From: Brachyspira suanatina
GTDB taxonomy: Bacteria > Spirochaetota > Brachyspiria > Brachyspirales > Brachyspiraceae
Assembly: GCF_001049755.1 (NCBI RefSeq)
Contig: NZ_CVLB01000001.1
Span: forward strand, 248,001-312,000
Reading direction: 5' to 3'
DNA length: 64,000 nucleotides
Position 1 is the first letter of the stretch. Every line of letters starts with the position of its first letter. A program made the position numbers and the translations under genes. This document shows, piece after piece, positions 55,101-63,566 of this stretch. The notes below the pieces were generated by a model. It saw nothing but the letters and a program-made list of their open reading frames with translations. It did not search any database and had not been told where the DNA came from.

Positions 55101-56837
55101 GATAGCTTAAATAACAAATTAGAAGAAGCAAAAGAAGAGCAAACTAGATTCTTAGAAGAAGAAAAAGAAAATTTAAATAATCTTAAAGAAGAATTCTCTA
55201 ATATTGTAGATGAGAAAATAGAGAGAAGTAATGCTAGTTATGGCAGTTTAATGGTAGAGCAGAACTTGAAGAATTTCCAAGAGATTTCAGATATTAAAAA
55301 GAGCTGTGAGGATTTAGGAAATTCTATAAATGAAAATAATGCTAAGTATGATGAATTAATAAAAAATATAGATAATAAGTTGTCTGCTTATTCAGAAGAA
55401 AATAAAAAAAATATAGAAGGTTTAAATACTAGATTAGAAGAAGAGAAAGAAACTTTAAATAGTCTTAAAGAGGAATTATCTAATAATGTTGATGAAAAGA
55501 TAGATGAGAAAATAGAAAAGAACAATGCTAATTATAATAGCATAATGCTAGAGCAGAATCTCAAAAATTTCAAAGAGTTGTCAGATTTAAGAAAAGGACA
55601 TAAAGATTTAGAAGATTCTATCTTATCAAATAATACAAAATATGAAGAAGTTCTAAATAATATCAATAGTATCAATGATAAATTGGATTCTACTTCAGAA
55701 GAAAACAAAAAAGAAATAGACAGCTTAAATACTAGATTAGAAGAACTAAGAGAAGAACAAACTAAATTCTTAGAAGAAGAGAAAGAAAGCTTTAATAATT
55801 TCAAAGAAGAACTATCTAATAACTTTGATAATAAGATAGATGAAAAAATCGATGAGAAGATAGAAAAGAACAATGCTAATTATAATAGCATAATGTTAGA
55901 ACAGAATCTCAAAAACTTTAAAGAGTTGTCAGATTTAAGAAAAGGACATAAAGATTTAGAAGATTCAATCAATGAAAATATTTTGAAATATGATGAATTA
56001 ATAAATCAATTAGAAAGTAAAATATCGAACTTTAATAATAATAAAGAAGAAGAATCATTCTTGGATGATGATAATAATTATATTGATGAAAAAATCGATG
56101 AGAAGATAGAAAAAAATAATGCTAATTATAACAGCATAATGTTAGAACAGAATCTTAAAAACTTTAAAGAACTATCAGGTTTGAAAAAAGCCCAAAAAGA
56201 TTTGGAGGATTCTATTTTGGCAAATAATTCAAAATATGATGAATTAATAAGTCAATTAGAAAGCAAAATAACAAACTTTAATAATAACAAAGAAGAATTA
56301 TTCTTGGACAATGATAATAATTATAATATTGATGAAAAAATCGATGAGAAGATAGAAAAAAATAATGCTAATTATAATAGCATAATGTTAGAACAAAATC
56401 TTAAAAACTTTAAAGAGCTATCAGATTTAAGAAAGCATTATAAAGATTTAGAAGAAGAAATTAATGAACTCGCTAATAGAGATAATAATTATAACTTTGA
56501 AGAGTTTGCTGATATCATTAATAAGAGATTGAATAATCAGGAAGTAAAAAATGATGAGTTTATAAAAGCAGTAAATGATATTCTAAATAGAAATAATATA
56601 AAGTATGAACAATTACTTGACTCAGTAAATAGAAAATCTGAAGTTAATAATATCAGAAATAATACTGAATATGTTAGGTATGTGAAAAATCATGATGAGA
56701 GATACAAAGATATTAATGATAATAATGTAGCTAAAGATATTAAAAGATTAGATAAAAAAATAAGCGATGTTACTATATTATCGATTTCTATTTTTGCAAT
56801 TATAGTTGTGATATTTTTAGCTTATCAATTACTATGA
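52167..56837 (+). CDS. Giant tail-anchored coiled-coil repeat protein
   Basis: 1556 residues, almost entirely Glu/Lys/Asn/Leu heptads with no signal peptide. A C-terminal hydrophobic helix (TILSISIFAIIVVIFLAYQL) ends at the last residue, so the protein is tail-anchored with its coiled coil in the cytoplasm. The body is 13 variable-length repeats (about 70-140 residues), each centred on a block like NANYNSIMLEQNLKNFK, usually preceded by KIDEKIEKN and followed by a KDLE segment and KYDELI. Two sub-types occur (YNSIMLEQ and YGSLMVEQ). GAGGAA precedes the ATG. A cytoskeletal or envelope-tethering role is plausible but unproven; no neighbour helps. Confidence 0.85.
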   Translation: MAANDDITKKDLSENNDNKIVNISERLDKLEKDVENILSDEKITDEEKENLIKEILQNEEFLKSAAETINKDNSKYDELINELKEQLSNSFDDKIDEKIDEKIEKNNANYNSIMLEQNLKNFKDISNLRKNQKDLENSITENNTKYDDIVNNINNINDKLDTHSEEYKKDIKILNSKLEEYKEEHSKFLEEEIEHFNNLKEELSNNIEEKIDEKIEKNNVNYNSIMLEQNLKNFKDISSLRKSQKDLEENIKENVSNIVTASINENNLKYDEAINNINNKLDTHSEEYKKEIETINNILEEYKEEHSKFLEEEKLDNLKEELSNSFDDKIDEKIEKNNANYNSIMLEQNLKNFKDISNLRKSQKDLEENIKENVSSIVSSSINENNLKYDEAINNINNKLNTYSEEYKKEIDDLNARLEESKEDNVKFFEEEKSNLKKNYEDILIDIKDINEQMERYKSIYDEKLSTAENQFSTLMLDQNLKNYNEIDALKKDHSDLKDVVERIDNTVSINSLKYDDLINDINNKLSDNSLKYRRELESLKNKFEESREEQTKFLEEEKESFNNFKEELSNNFDNKIDEKIDEKIEKNNANYNSIMLEQNLKNFKEISDLRKNYKDLENSIKENISNTVYASVNENNSKYDELIKNIDDKLSSYSEENKKEIEGLNTRLEEAKEEQTKFLEEEKENLNNLKEEFSNIVDEKIERSSASYGSLMVEQNLKNFQEISDIKKSCEDLGNSINENNAKYDELIKNIDNKLSSYSEENKKELDNLNTKLEEERESLNNLKEELSNNIDEKIDEKIEKNNANYNSIMLEQNLKNFKELSDLRKNYKDLENNIKENISNTVYASVNENNSKYDELINQLENKTEENKKEIDSLNNKLEEAKEEQTRFLEEEKESLNNLKEELSNSFDEKIDEKMEKNNANYNSIMLEQNLKNFKELSDLRKGHKDLEDSILSNDTKYDELINQLENKTEENKKEIDSLNNKLEEAKEEQTRFLEEEKENLNNLKEEFSNIVDEKIERSNASYGSLMVEQNLKNFQEISDIKKSCEDLGNSINENNAKYDELIKNIDNKLSAYSEENKKNIEGLNTRLEEEKETLNSLKEELSNNVDEKIDEKIEKNNANYNSIMLEQNLKNFKELSDLRKGHKDLEDSILSNNTKYEEVLNNINSINDKLDSTSEENKKEIDSLNTRLEELREEQTKFLEEEKESFNNFKEELSNNFDNKIDEKIDEKIEKNNANYNSIMLEQNLKNFKELSDLRKGHKDLEDSINENILKYDELINQLESKISNFNNNKEEESFLDDDNNYIDEKIDEKIEKNNANYNSIMLEQNLKNFKELSGLKKAQKDLEDSILANNSKYDELISQLESKITNFNNNKEELFLDNDNNYNIDEKIDEKIEKNNANYNSIMLEQNLKNFKELSDLRKHYKDLEEEINELANRDNNYNFEEFADIINKRLNNQEVKNDEFIKAVNDILNRNNIKYEQLLDSVNRKSEVNNIRNNTEYVRYVKNHDERYKDINDNNVAKDIKRLDKKISDVTILSISIFAIIVVIFLAYQLL
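52470..56450 (+). repeat. Internal DNA repeats of the coiled-coil gene
   Basis: Thirteen copies of the block encoding YNSIMLEQNLKNF-like sequence, starting near 52489, 52825, 53176, 53577, 53936, 54283, 54577, 54928, 55228, 55528, 55879, 56122 and 56365. Several are near-identical at DNA level, for example the segments around 54730-54960 and 55060-55200 share long exact stretches. This favours slippage and recombination and predicts length variation between strains. Confidence 0.8.
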
Positions 56838-56861
56838 TTTTTTATGAAGATGTATTAATAT

Positions 56862-57542
56862 ATGGATATGTTTTTAGATAATAAAGCAGATAAATTTGTT
56901 TATGAGAGAGAATATTTATCATTGGGTTATAAATATATATGCGGCATTGATGAAGTAGGTAGAGGCTGTTTATTCGGACCTGTTACAGTTGCTGCTGTTA
57001 TAATGCCTTTAGAACTTTATAATGAAACAGAATTAATAAAAGAAAATATAGTTGAAGGTGTAGATGATTCAAAAAAAATATATGTCAAAAAAAGAGAAGA
57101 ACTTTATGATAAAATCATAGATAAAGCTTTATGTTATAGTATTTACTCAGTTGATTCAAAAACTATAGATGAGATAAATATTTATAATACAGTAAAACTT
57201 GCTATGGTTAATGCAGTTAATAATTTGAATATTAAGCCTGATATATTATTAATAGATGCTGTAAAATTGGATACGGATATAAAGCAATGTTCCATCACTA
57301 AGGGCGATGCCAAGTCATATAGTATAGGCTGTGCAAGTATAGTTGCAAAAGTATATAGAGATAGAATGATGAATGAGCTTCCGGATTCTTATCAGAAATA
57401 TAAGGTTTCAAAAAATAAGGGATACGGAACTAAAGAGCATATGAAATATATAGAAATGTACGGACCAAGCGATATGCATAGATATTCTTTTGAGTCTATA
57501 AAATCAAATTATAAAAAAACAGAAGATGATTTATTATTATAA
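56862..57542 (+). CDS. rnhB: Ribonuclease HII
   Basis: Cleaves RNA of RNA-DNA hybrids and single ribonucleotides in DNA. 226 residues. Active-site motif GIDEVGRG with Asp30 and Glu31, ILLIDAVKL with the third Asp, and SIGCASIVAKVYRDRMMNEL with the fourth acidic residue's region; DSYQKYKVSKNKGYGTKEHM is typical of the family. It follows the coiled-coil gene by 24 bases and may be on the same message. Confidence 0.95.
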   Translation: MDMFLDNKADKFVYEREYLSLGYKYICGIDEVGRGCLFGPVTVAAVIMPLELYNETELIKENIVEGVDDSKKIYVKKREELYDKIIDKALCYSIYSVDSKTIDEINIYNTVKLAMVNAVNNLNIKPDILLIDAVKLDTDIKQCSITKGDAKSYSIGCASIVAKVYRDRMMNELPDSYQKYKVSKNKGYGTKEHMKYIEMYGPSDMHRYSFESIKSNYKKTEDDLLL

Positions 57543-57581
57543 AATGCTTGTTTTTGATAAATTTTATGATAATATATTTAT

Positions 57582-58376
57582 ATGATTAAGAGTGATATAA
57601 AATTAATAGCTACCGATTTGGACGGTACATTTTTTAACAGCAATACTTCTATAAGCGATTATAATAAAGATGTTTTTCAATTTCTAATGAAAAATGGTGT
57701 AGAAATAATACTTGCTACAGGAAGATCTTTAAGCGGTATGAAACTTTATAAAGATATTCTTGGTAATGATAATTATTCTATAATATTTAATGGTGCGGCT
57801 ATAATAGATAATGAGGGAAATTTTATATATGACAAAGTTATAGACTCTGATACATCAAAATCTATTATAAGTATATATAATAAGTATAATGTTTATTTGC
57901 ATGTTTATAGACAGAATATGCATATAGCCTCAGAACCAGATTTTTATTTAAAAAGATATATTGAAAAAGAAAAAGTTAATAATATATCTATTGGATTGGA
58001 AAACATTGAGAATTTTGAATTTAATAAAATGGTATTTATAGGCGATAGAGAAGAACTTGAAAGACTTCAGAATGATATAAGAAGTAATTTTAATGTTCAT
58101 ACTTGTTTTTCTCATACTAATTTTTTGGAAGTATTAGGACCTGGTATTAATAAAGGAAGTGCTTTAGAATGGATATGCACTCAAAAAGGCATAAATAGAA
58201 ACGAAGTAATAGCTTTTGGTGATAATTATAATGATATTGAGATGATAGAGTATGCCGGTGTCGGAGTTGCTATGGAAAATGCAGAAGAAGCATTAAAGAA
58301 AAAAGCTGATTATATATGTTTAACTAATGATGAGGACGGAGTAGGTAAATTTTTAAAAAAATATATGAAATTTTGA
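57582..58376 (+). CDS. Cof-type HAD-family phosphatase
   Basis: 264 residues. HAD motif I ATDLDGTFFNS with nucleophile Asp12 and acid Asp14, motif II ILATGRSLSG, a Lys-containing motif III region (NKGSALEWICTQKG), and motif IV AFGDNYNDIEMIEYAGVGVA. The type IIB cap between motifs II and III marks the Cof/YbiV group, which dephosphorylates sugar phosphates and cofactors with broad specificity. Follows rnhB by 39 bases. Confidence 0.9.
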   Translation: MIKSDIKLIATDLDGTFFNSNTSISDYNKDVFQFLMKNGVEIILATGRSLSGMKLYKDILGNDNYSIIFNGAAIIDNEGNFIYDKVIDSDTSKSIISIYNKYNVYLHVYRQNMHIASEPDFYLKRYIEKEKVNNISIGLENIENFEFNKMVFIGDREELERLQNDIRSNFNVHTCFSHTNFLEVLGPGINKGSALEWICTQKGINRNEVIAFGDNYNDIEMIEYAGVGVAMENAEEALKKKADYICLTNDEDGVGKFLKKYMKF

Positions 58377-58406
58377 TTCTATTAAATATATTTTGTTAGT
58401 ATACTA

Positions 58407-58435
58407 TTGACATTTTTTTTATTTAATGTTATATT
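58407..58435 (+). promoter_or_regulatory. Promoter of tRNA-Gly
   Basis: TTGACA (58407-58412), 17-base spacer, TATATT (58430-58435), giving a start about 8 bases before the tRNA. Confidence 0.75.
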
Positions 58436-58450
58436 GCTCTCAATGTCTAT

Positions 58451-58523
58451 GCGGGAATAACTCAGTTGGTAGAGTTTCTGCTTGCCATGCAGACTGTCGC
58501 GGGTTCGAGTCCCGTTTCCCGCT
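58451..58523 (+). tRNA. tRNA-Gly(GCC)
   Basis: 73 nt cloverleaf. Acceptor GCGGGAA pairs with TTCCCGC (58516-58522), discriminator T. Anticodon stem TCTGC/GCAGA encloses the loop TTGCCAT, anticodon GCC. T-loop GTTCGAG lies between CGGG/CCCG stems. CCA is not encoded. A terminator follows at once, so it is a single-gene unit. Confidence 0.97.
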
Positions 58524-58531
58524 CATTAATA

Positions 58532-58574
58532 AACCCCAATAGATAACTTCTTTTCTATTGGGGTTATTTTTTTT
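58532..58574 (+). terminator. Terminator after tRNA-Gly
   Basis: AACCCCAATAGA and TCTATTGGGGTT, 12-bp perfect stem over a 10-base loop, then a T-rich run. Confidence 0.85.
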
Positions 58575-58601
58575 ATTTTTAATTTTAAAGGTATTGCTAA
58601 A

Positions 58602-59912
58602 ATGGATATTAAAGATTTAAATTTTGAAACTTCAACAGATGAAAAAGATTTAGTTACATTGAAAATCACTATTTCTAAAGATGCTTATGATAAAGAATTA
58701 GAAAAGCAAATAGAATATTATAAGCCTAGAGTTAATGTTAAAGGTTTTAGAGTAGGTCATGCTCCTAATAATATTATACTTTCAAGATATAGAGAAGCTT
58801 TAGAAGGTGCTACTAATGAAGTTTTGATAGAAGAGGCTTGGAATACTTATCATGATGAAAAAAATGTTAAGGCTTTAGGTACTCCTAAACTTCTTAATTT
58901 AGATAAAAAAGATGACGGACTTCATCTTGATTATGAATATTATCCTATACCTGAATTTGATTTGCCTGATTTAGCTTCTATAAATGTTGAAAAAAATAAA
59001 TATACAGTTGATGATAATACTGTAGAGGAAGCTTATAAATTATCTCTTCAAAGATTTTCTCATTTTGAAGAAAGCGATTTGAAATCTGAACTTGGCGATA
59101 GAGTTTATGTAAAAATAGAATTCGATGATGATGAAAATAAAAAATATGACAAAGAACTTACAGTAGTTGCAAGCGATGATGAAAATGAAAGCATATTTGC
59201 TAAAAATGCTGTAGGCGTAAAAAAAGATGATAAAAAACTTCTTAAAACTTTTGTTGACGGAAGAGAAGCTACTTTAATAATGAATATAGTAAAAGTAGAA
59301 AAACCAGATATGAAAGATGATTCTAAAGAAGAAGACAGACAAAAAGTAAAAGAATCATTGAAAGAACATTTAGTAAAAAGAGCAGAAGACAGAGCTAACA
59401 GCGAACTTATTAATGATACATTATTTAATAAATTAATAGAGTTAGTTAATATTACTCTTCCTAAGGGTTATTTTGAAGAGCAGTTAGAAATATCTTTAAA
59501 TGAATTTGAAAGATCTATGTCAAGCAGAGGAATGAGTAAAACAGATTTCTTAATTTCAGTTGCTAAAACAGATGATGATATCAAAAAAGAATATGAAGAA
59601 AATGTAAGAAAACAAATAACTTTTGATATGATCATGGCTAAACTTTCAGAAACTTATAAAGATTCTATAACAGTAAATGAAGATAAAGCAAAAGAATATG
59701 CTAATAGAATGTATCAATATCAAAGTTATATGGGACTTGCTAAACTTCCTAAAGAAGAACAGCAGAATATAATTAATTATATAATGCGTGATGCTCATAC
59801 TAGAGCAACTTCTGAAGCTATAATGGATTATGTTAAAGAGCATGTAAATGTTTCAGAAAAAGATGCAGGCGAATTTAAACCTGAAGAAAGCGATGTTTGG
59901 GGCGGATATTAA
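58602..59912 (+). CDS. tig: Trigger factor chaperone
   Basis: Ribosome-bound folding helper. 436 residues, family length. N-terminal ribosome-binding domain with VNVKGFRVGHAPNNIIL (the family signature GFRxGKxP, with His for Lys), a middle FKBP-like domain that is diverged (LGDRVYVKIEFDDDENKKYD to TLIMNIVKVEKPD), and a long helical C-terminal arm domain (LPKGYFEEQLEISLNEFERS). The usual peptidyl-prolyl isomerase aromatic residues are not obvious. Just upstream of clpP and clpX, the common tig-clpP-clpX order. Confidence 0.93.
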   Translation: MDIKDLNFETSTDEKDLVTLKITISKDAYDKELEKQIEYYKPRVNVKGFRVGHAPNNIILSRYREALEGATNEVLIEEAWNTYHDEKNVKALGTPKLLNLDKKDDGLHLDYEYYPIPEFDLPDLASINVEKNKYTVDDNTVEEAYKLSLQRFSHFEESDLKSELGDRVYVKIEFDDDENKKYDKELTVVASDDENESIFAKNAVGVKKDDKKLLKTFVDGREATLIMNIVKVEKPDMKDDSKEEDRQKVKESLKEHLVKRAEDRANSELINDTLFNKLIELVNITLPKGYFEEQLEISLNEFERSMSSRGMSKTDFLISVAKTDDDIKKEYEENVRKQITFDMIMAKLSETYKDSITVNEDKAKEYANRMYQYQSYMGLAKLPKEEQQNIINYIMRDAHTRATSEAIMDYVKEHVNVSEKDAGEFKPEESDVWGGY

Positions 59913-59955
59913 TAATTAATTGTAATAATAGGTAATTAGAGAGGTAATATATAGA

Positions 59956-60552
59956 ATGGAGAAGAATTATATGACTATACCTTATGTAATAGAACAAACA
60001 AGCAGAGGAGAACGTTCCTACGATATATATTCCAGACTTTTAAAAGATAGAATTATATTTTTGGGCGGTGAGATTAATGATGATGTTGCTAATGTAGTTA
60101 TAGCACAGCTTTTATTTTTGGAATCAGCTGATCCTGAAAAAGATATTTCTTTATATATAAACAGTCCTGGAGGAGTTGTTACTGCTGCTTTAGGTATGTA
60201 TGATACTATGCAGTATGTTAAGCCTGATGTTGCTACTTTATGCGTTGGACAGGCTGCTTCAGCAGGTGCTTTACTTCTTGCAGGAGGGGCTAAAGGCAAA
60301 AGATTTGCTACTGCTAATTCAAGAATAATGATTCACCAACCTTCAGGCGGTTCCAGAGGTATGGTTACTGATATGGAAATACAGTTGAAAGAAACTATTC
60401 GTTTGAAAAGTATACTTAATAATATCATGGCTAATCATACAGGTCAGGATATCAAAAAACTTGAGGCTGATATGGACAGAGATTATTTTATGAGTGCTGA
60501 TGAAGCTAAAGAATACGGCATCATAGATAAGGTTTTTTCAAGCAGAGAATAA
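59956..60552 (+). CDS. clpP: ATP-dependent Clp protease proteolytic subunit
   Basis: Serine peptidase forming tetradecameric chambers with ClpX. 198 residues. Catalytic Ser in [16 protein letters not shown], His in ARIMIHQP-type [12 protein letters not shown], and Asp in [21 protein letters not shown]-terminal [20 protein letters not shown] is standard; start at ATG 59956 or 59971, GAGAGGT favouring the former. Probably processed at the N-terminus. Follows tig by 43 bases. Confidence 0.96.
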   Translation: MEKNYMTIPYVIEQTSRGERSYDIYSRLLKDRIIFLGGEINDDVANVVIAQLLFLESADPEKDISLYINSPGGVVTAALGMYDTMQYVKPDVATLCVGQAASAGALLLAGGAKGKRFATANSRIMIHQPSGGSRGMVTDMEIQLKETIRLKSILNNIMANHTGQDIKKLEADMDRDYFMSADEAKEYGIIDKVFSSRE

Positions 60553-60573
60553 TTTTTTCAAATTGAAAATATA

Positions 60574-60620
60574 TAAAGCTAATAATCTTTTTATTAAGTT
60601 TATTAGCTTTTAATTTTTTT
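60574..60620 (+). terminator. Terminator after clpP
   Basis: AAAGCTAATAA and TTTATTAGCTTT pair over 11 bp with an AT loop, followed by TAATTTTTTT. It makes clpX a separate or partly separate unit. Confidence 0.65.
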
Positions 60621-60726
60621 ATTGTAATTTTTTATTGCAATAGTTTTATTATAATATAGAATATGCTAATGAAATTTAAATTATTGTTATTTTTATAAAA
60701 AATAATACAATTTATATTGGAGAAAT

Positions 60727-61959
60727 ATGTCTAAAAAGAATAATGATAAGAAAGAAGTTTGCTCTCTTTGCGGAAGAGAATTAAAAGAATTGAATCGATA
60801 TATTGAAGGCAATGAAGGATATTTATGTTCAGATTGTTCTGCTATAGCGAATGATTATTTCAATATGAATATGCAGAAGAAAAAATCTAAAGAAAAAGAT
60901 TATGATATAAAAATAGTTCCACCTAAACAGATTAAAGCATTACTTGATGAATATGTTGTAGGGCAGGATTATGCTAAAAAAGTATTGTCTGTAGCTGTTT
61001 ACAATCATTATAAGAGAATAACACAGAATGCTGAAGATAAAAATGATGTTGAAATAGAGAAGTCTAATGTGCTTTTAATAGGGCCTACAGGAAGCGGTAA
61101 AACATTATTAGCAAGAACTTTAGCTAAGGCTTTGAATGTGCCTTTTGCTATTGCTGATGCTACTACTGTAACAGAGGCTGGTTATGTTGGTGATGATGTT
61201 GAGAATATACTTTTAAGACTTATACAGAATGCTGATGGAGATATAAAATTAGCTGAAAAAGGAATAATATATATCGATGAGATAGATAAAATTTCTCGTA
61301 AAAGTGAATCACGTTCTATAACAAGAGATGTATCAGGTGAAGGAGTTCAGCAGGCATTATTAAAAATAGTTGAAGGCACTGTTGCTACAGTTCCTCCTCA
61401 TGGCGGAAGAAAGCATCCTCATCAAGATAATCTTCATATAGACACTTCTAATATACTTTTTATATGTGGAGGTGCTTTCATTGATATAGAAAAGTCTATT
61501 GCTGAGAGAACTTCTAAAAAAGGACTTGGTTTTGCTGCTGAAGTTAATTCTATGGATAATCTCAATTATGATGAGATAATGAAAAATATTGCTACTGAGG
61601 ATTTAGTTAAATACGGTCTTATACCGGAGCTTATAGGAAGGCTTCCTGTTATAGCTACTTTAGAAGAGCTTAAAGAAGAGGAGCTTTTAAAAATATTAAA
61701 AGAGCCTAAGAATGCTTTAACTAAACAGTATCAGAAATTATTTTCTTATGACAATATAGAATTAAAAATAGATGATGAGGCATTAAAATCTATAGTTAAA
61801 AAGACTATGGAAGAGCATACAGGTGCTAGAGGTTTAAGAGCACTATTTGAGAGAGTTATGCTTGATACTATGTATGATATGCCTGATGAAAGCAAAGAAA
61901 AGCAAGTATTTGAGCTTGATAAAAAATATGTTAATGAAAAATTAGGTATTGATGAGTAA
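60727..61959 (+). CDS. clpX: ATP-dependent Clp protease ATPase subunit ClpX
   Basis: AAA+ unfoldase that feeds ClpP. 410 residues. N-terminal zinc-binding domain (CSLCGRE and CSDC), Walker [18 protein letters not shown], pore motif [12 protein letters not shown], Walker [13 protein letters not shown], sensor [15 protein letters not shown], and the ClpP-contacting IGF-type loop region around [10 protein letters not shown], where the sequence is LGF rather than IGF. C-terminal [12 protein letters not shown] closes the small domain. All parts needed for function are present. Confidence 0.97.
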   Translation: MSKKNNDKKEVCSLCGRELKELNRYIEGNEGYLCSDCSAIANDYFNMNMQKKKSKEKDYDIKIVPPKQIKALLDEYVVGQDYAKKVLSVAVYNHYKRITQNAEDKNDVEIEKSNVLLIGPTGSGKTLLARTLAKALNVPFAIADATTVTEAGYVGDDVENILLRLIQNADGDIKLAEKGIIYIDEIDKISRKSESRSITRDVSGEGVQQALLKIVEGTVATVPPHGGRKHPHQDNLHIDTSNILFICGGAFIDIEKSIAERTSKKGLGFAAEVNSMDNLNYDEIMKNIATEDLVKYGLIPELIGRLPVIATLEELKEEELLKILKEPKNALTKQYQKLFSYDNIELKIDDEALKSIVKKTMEEHTGARGLRALFERVMLDTMYDMPDESKEKQVFELDKKYVNEKLGIDE

Positions 61960-62041
61960 TGATTATCAATATTGAAATTTTATCTTTAATAAAATATAAT
62001 TCACAAACTAAAAATTAATAAATTTTATATAGGGGTTTTTA

Positions 62042-62605
62042 ATGTTACCAGTAAATGATTTAAGAAAAGGCGATGCTATAATTTTAGACGGAGAAACTTA
62101 TTTAGTAGTAGATGCACATTTTCACAGAGCACAGCAAAGAAAGGCAAATGTTAAGACAAAATTAAAAAATATGCTTAAAGGAAATATGATAGAAAAAACT
62201 TTTTCTTCTACAGAAAGTGTTGAAGAAGCTGATTTATCATATAAAAAAGCTCAGTACCTTTATGAAGAAGGTGACAGTTATGTATTTATGATATTAGACA
62301 ATTATGAACAAGTTCATGTAAGTGCTGATATATTAGGAGAGAGCAAATATTATCTATTAGACAGCTGTGAAGTTGATTTACAATATATTAATGATGAAGT
62401 TACAGCAGTACGTTTCCCTATTCATGTAATATTAGAGGTTACTTATACAGAACCTGGATTTAAAGGCGATACTACTGGTACTACTTTAAAGCCTGCAAAA
62501 CTTGAAACAGGTATAGAGGTTAATGTACCTTTATTTATAAATATAGGCGATAAAATTAAAGTTGATACTAGAGATGACAGCTATGTTGAACGCGTAAATA
62601 AATAA
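62042..62605 (+). CDS. efp: Elongation factor P with atypical tip loop
   Basis: Rescues ribosomes stalled at consecutive prolines. 187 residues with all three domains; the C-terminus TYTEPGFKGDTTGTTLKP and KVDTRDDSYVERV is canonical. Domain I is odd: where other EF-Ps have PGKG or SGRN at the tip, this one reads FHRAQQRKANVKTKLKN. In ungapped alignment the position of the modified Lys34 (E. coli) is Gln32, flanked by Gln31, Arg33 and Lys34. Either a neighbouring Arg/Lys is modified, or the factor works unmodified. No epm, earP or ymfI gene is near. The stop overlaps the next start. Confidence 0.93.
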   Translation: MLPVNDLRKGDAIILDGETYLVVDAHFHRAQQRKANVKTKLKNMLKGNMIEKTFSSTESVEEADLSYKKAQYLYEEGDSYVFMILDNYEQVHVSADILGESKYYLLDSCEVDLQYINDEVTAVRFPIHVILEVTYTEPGFKGDTTGTTLKPAKLETGIEVNVPLFINIGDKIKVDTRDDSYVERVNK

Positions 62606-63168
62606 TGCTTTACATACTATACATCATTTCAGCTTTATTATTATTAATAACTATATTTTTTATAAAAGTTAATTATTTGATATATATTGCAATAGCTTTT
62701 TTTATACTTCATATAATATTTACTAAATCTATTTTTATGACTATAAAAAAGCTATTGTATTTAATACCTTATTTCTTAGCTATATTCATAATTCAGGCTT
62801 TAAATTCCAGGGGTGAGTATTATAATTTATTTGGATTCTATATTGATAAAGTAGGAGCAGATTTCACTATCATATATTTTATTAGAATAGCTTCTGTACT
62901 CTATTTATTATCAATTTTCTTTATTATCATAAAAAAGTTAAAAGTTCCTAATGGTTATATTTTTGATGAGATGATAAGAATTAGTATTTTTATGAAAATA
63001 GTTAGAAAATCATTTTTCGCAGAGTTCGCTAAAATAAGAGATAAAAATAAAACTTTTAAAGAAAAACTTAATTTAATAAAGAATTTACTTGAGAATGTTT
63101 ATAATGATTCTTTTAGGCTTTATCCTTATGATATGCTTATTTCTCACTATAGAAATTTAAAAAAATAG
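62605..63168 (+). CDS. Membrane protein of unknown function coupled to efp
   Basis: 187 residues. Four or so N-terminal hydrophobic helices (ILYIISALLLLITIFFI; YLIYIAIAFFILHIIF; LLYLIPYFLAIFIIQAL; FIRIASVLYLLSIFFIIIKK), then a basic cytoplasmic C-terminal ~65 residues (KNKTFKEKLNLIKNLLENVY). It faintly recalls the transmembrane subunits of energy-coupling-factor transporters (EcfT), but no coupling motif is clear. The ATG shares a base with the efp stop (TAATG), so it is translationally coupled. No terminator precedes the repeat region that follows. Confidence 0.65.
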   Translation: MLYILYIISALLLLITIFFIKVNYLIYIAIAFFILHIIFTKSIFMTIKKLLYLIPYFLAIFIIQALNSRGEYYNLFGFYIDKVGADFTIIYFIRIASVLYLLSIFFIIIKKLKVPNGYIFDEMIRISIFMKIVRKSFFAEFAKIRDKNKTFKEKLNLIKNLLENVYNDSFRLYPYDMLISHYRNLKK

Positions 63169-63177
63169 ATTTATTTT

Positions 63178-63500
63178 CATTCCCCGCCCTTTATATTTAC
63201 TGCTCTATTTTTAATATTAGTTTTTCTATTTTTTATTGTTTAATTCAGATATTACAGTATCCCACCCAAGCGGAGTGTAGATTTTTTGTCTATTCAACGC
63301 ACGGTGAGTTAAGCTAAAACTTTAAATCAAGTTATAAATACAATTTTTATTATATTATAAATTTTGCTAACCATGCGGTGAGAAATATAATAAATCTAAT
63401 CAAAGCTAGGGTGGGGTATGCTCTTTCTTATTTGGACTTGTATATGATTATAGATTGTAATTTAAAGTTGATATCAAATTTAATGGGTGGGGTATGTAAT
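63178..63500. repeat. Dispersed nested inverted-repeat element, locus 3
   Basis: Left boxes CCCCGCCCT (63182-63190) and CCCACCCAAG (63261-63270); core AACGCACGGTGA (63296-63307) and AACCATGCGGTGA (63369-63381); right boxes AGGGTGGGG (63408-63416) and TGGGTGGGG (63484-63492). Spacings of 79 and 76 bases agree with loci 1 and 2. Noncoding; fills the gap between the efp unit and the peptide-binding protein gene. Confidence 0.75.
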
Positions 63501-63510
63501 TGATTTTAAC

Positions 63511-63544
63511 AAAAAAGGAAACCAGTTTAACTGATTTCCTTTTT
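63511..63544. terminator. Terminator of the peptide-binding protein gene
   Basis: AAAAAGGAAACCAGTT and AACTGATTTCCTTTTT pair over about 16 bp with one mismatch and a very short loop, with T6 on the minus strand. Confidence 0.8.
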
Positions 63545-63566
63545 GATATTTTAATTAATTTAAAAA

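Noticed and set aside
55532-55873. Minus-strand Ser/Phe/Leu-rich frames inside the coiled-coil gene (also 53645-53863, 54746-54928)
   Set aside because: They mirror the Glu/Lys-rich repeats on the other strand and recur only because the repeats do.
52470-56450. Regularly repeated DNA blocks that might suggest a CRISPR array or satellite
   Set aside because: The repeats are in one continuous reading frame, are protein-coding coiled-coil units of varying length, and lack uniform short spacers.
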